Shown one piece after another: positions 63,734 through 64,000 of a DNA stretch of 64,000 nucleotides. This stretch comes from Candidatus Planktophila sp. Its GTDB lineage: Bacteria > Actinomycetota > Actinomycetes > Nanopelagicales > Nanopelagicaceae. Made by a program: the position numbers and the translations under genes. The stretch spans positions 1-64,000 of the forward strand of contig JAIOWZ010000003.1 of the NCBI GenBank assembly GCA_021741905.1. Reading direction: 5' to 3'. Under the pieces are notes generated by a model, which saw only the letters and a list, made by a program, of their open reading frames with translations, had not been told where the DNA came from and ran no database searches. Position 1 is the first letter of the stretch. Each line of letters opens with the position of its first letter.

Positions 63734-64000
63734 TTAATTGCGCGGAAAACCTGAAATGCCTCGCCACATTAGGTTGTGAACTAGTTCCACAGCCTCTTGT
63801 CGACTCAACTTGCTATCTCGTTCGAGCCAGTGACGAGCAGTTACTTGCGCATAACCAATCATTCCAACACCCAAAAGCATTGATGCCTCTTTTGGTAGGC
63901 CAGTATCAATTGCAATTACAGCACTTGCTGCAGCTGCACAGTCGTAAGTCATTCTGTTAAGACGTTGACGAACTTGGGGCTCAACACTCATGTCACTTTC
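63734..64000 (-). CDS. TetR-family regulator, C-terminal part (cut by window edge)
   Basis: The frame is open through base 64000, so the track Met at 63991 is internal. What remains is helical ligand-binding domain: SAVIAIDTGLPKEASMLLGV, IGYAQVTARHWLE and SRQEAVELVHNLMWRGISGF, a pattern common at the end of actinobacterial TetR proteins. The DNA-binding domain is outside the window. The gene ends 21 bp before the DEAD-box helicase start, same strand, so co-transcription is possible. Confidence 0.75.
   Translation of the reverse strand, partial: ESDMSVEPQVRQRLNRMTYDCAAAASAVIAIDTGLPKEASMLLGVGMIGYAQVTARHWLERDSKLSRQEAVELVHNLMWRGISGFPRN

Overview
The window reads as a contiguous chromosomal stretch of a small-genome, low-to-mid GC actinobacterium, most likely the freshwater acI group (Nanopelagicales, Planktophila/Nanopelagicus-like). 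This placement is inferred from gene content, not from a marker tree. The actinobacterial markers are the AdnA/AdnB-NudC-UvrD2-WhiB7 block, the fused E2-E1 2-oxoglutarate decarboxylase (Kgd), an acyl-CoA carboxylase with an epsilon subunit, DUF3117, and the HtrA-TatB-Mrp-DUF1003-MgtE_N/CBS block. Packing is very tight: ATGA overlaps, convergent genes whose stops overlap, and divergent gaps of 18-36 bp. I see no phage, transposon, CRISPR array or rRNA.

Layout. 1-2.6 kb: tail of methylmalonate-semialdehyde dehydrogenase, then typA/bipA. 2.6-13.2 kb: DNA-repair block adnA-adnB, an endo/exonuclease/phosphatase gene on the other strand, nudC, a short uvrD2, and whiB7 preceded by an upstream ORF and a terminator/antiterminator leader. 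13.3-18.2 kb: small membrane protein, SDR, kgd. 18.2-20.4 kb: an accessory patch with a hypothetical gene, an exported beta-propeller-like gene interrupted by an in-frame TGA, and a 3' fragment of tRNA-Lys(CUU). 20.4-23.9 kb: orphan MsmX/UgpC ATPase, CorC/HlyC-type membrane protein, trpS. 24.1-37.9 kb: nucleoside import and catabolism (BMP substrate-binding protein, ATPase, two permeases, cdd, deoA, add, a cytochrome P450; facing them a phosphopentomutase-like gene, deoC and two aldehyde dehydrogenase genes). 38-44.4 kb: acyl-CoA carboxylase alpha, Maf, epsilon and beta, with birA diverging, then purK-purE. 44.4-51.2 kb: CoA-binding protein, ugd, LCP protein, glycosyltransferase, ABC-2 glycan exporter and SpoIID-like protein (cell surface). 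51.1-55.7 kb: dapD, LOG protein, SRPBCC protein, orphan sigma region-4 protein, DUF3117, pepA, O-methyltransferase. 55.7-64 kb: htrA, tatB, mrp, DUF1003, MgtE_N/CBS, EamA, PHP, MarC, DEAD-box helicase, and a TetR tail.

How the genes fit together. The 24-38 kb block forms a nearly complete route: nucleosides enter through the BMP-type ABC importer, are deaminated (Cdd, Add) and phosphorolysed (DeoA), the sugar-1-phosphate is isomerised by the mutase, deoxyribose-5-phosphate is split by DeoC, and the acetaldehyde can go to the ALDH pair. The carboxylase genes sit beside the ligase that biotinylates them.

Most notable observations: (1) the whiB7 leader contains a 52-codon upstream ORF whose 3' part can pair 11/12 with the 5' arm of a following intrinsic terminator, a classic translation-sensed attenuator; (2) many genes without a Shine-Dalgarno carry TANNNT exactly 6-8 nt before the start codon, implying widespread leaderless transcription, and in several divergent gaps the two -10 boxes overlap; (3) the ALDH pair looks like a split ALDH16 (one catalytic subunit plus one lacking the catalytic Cys domain).
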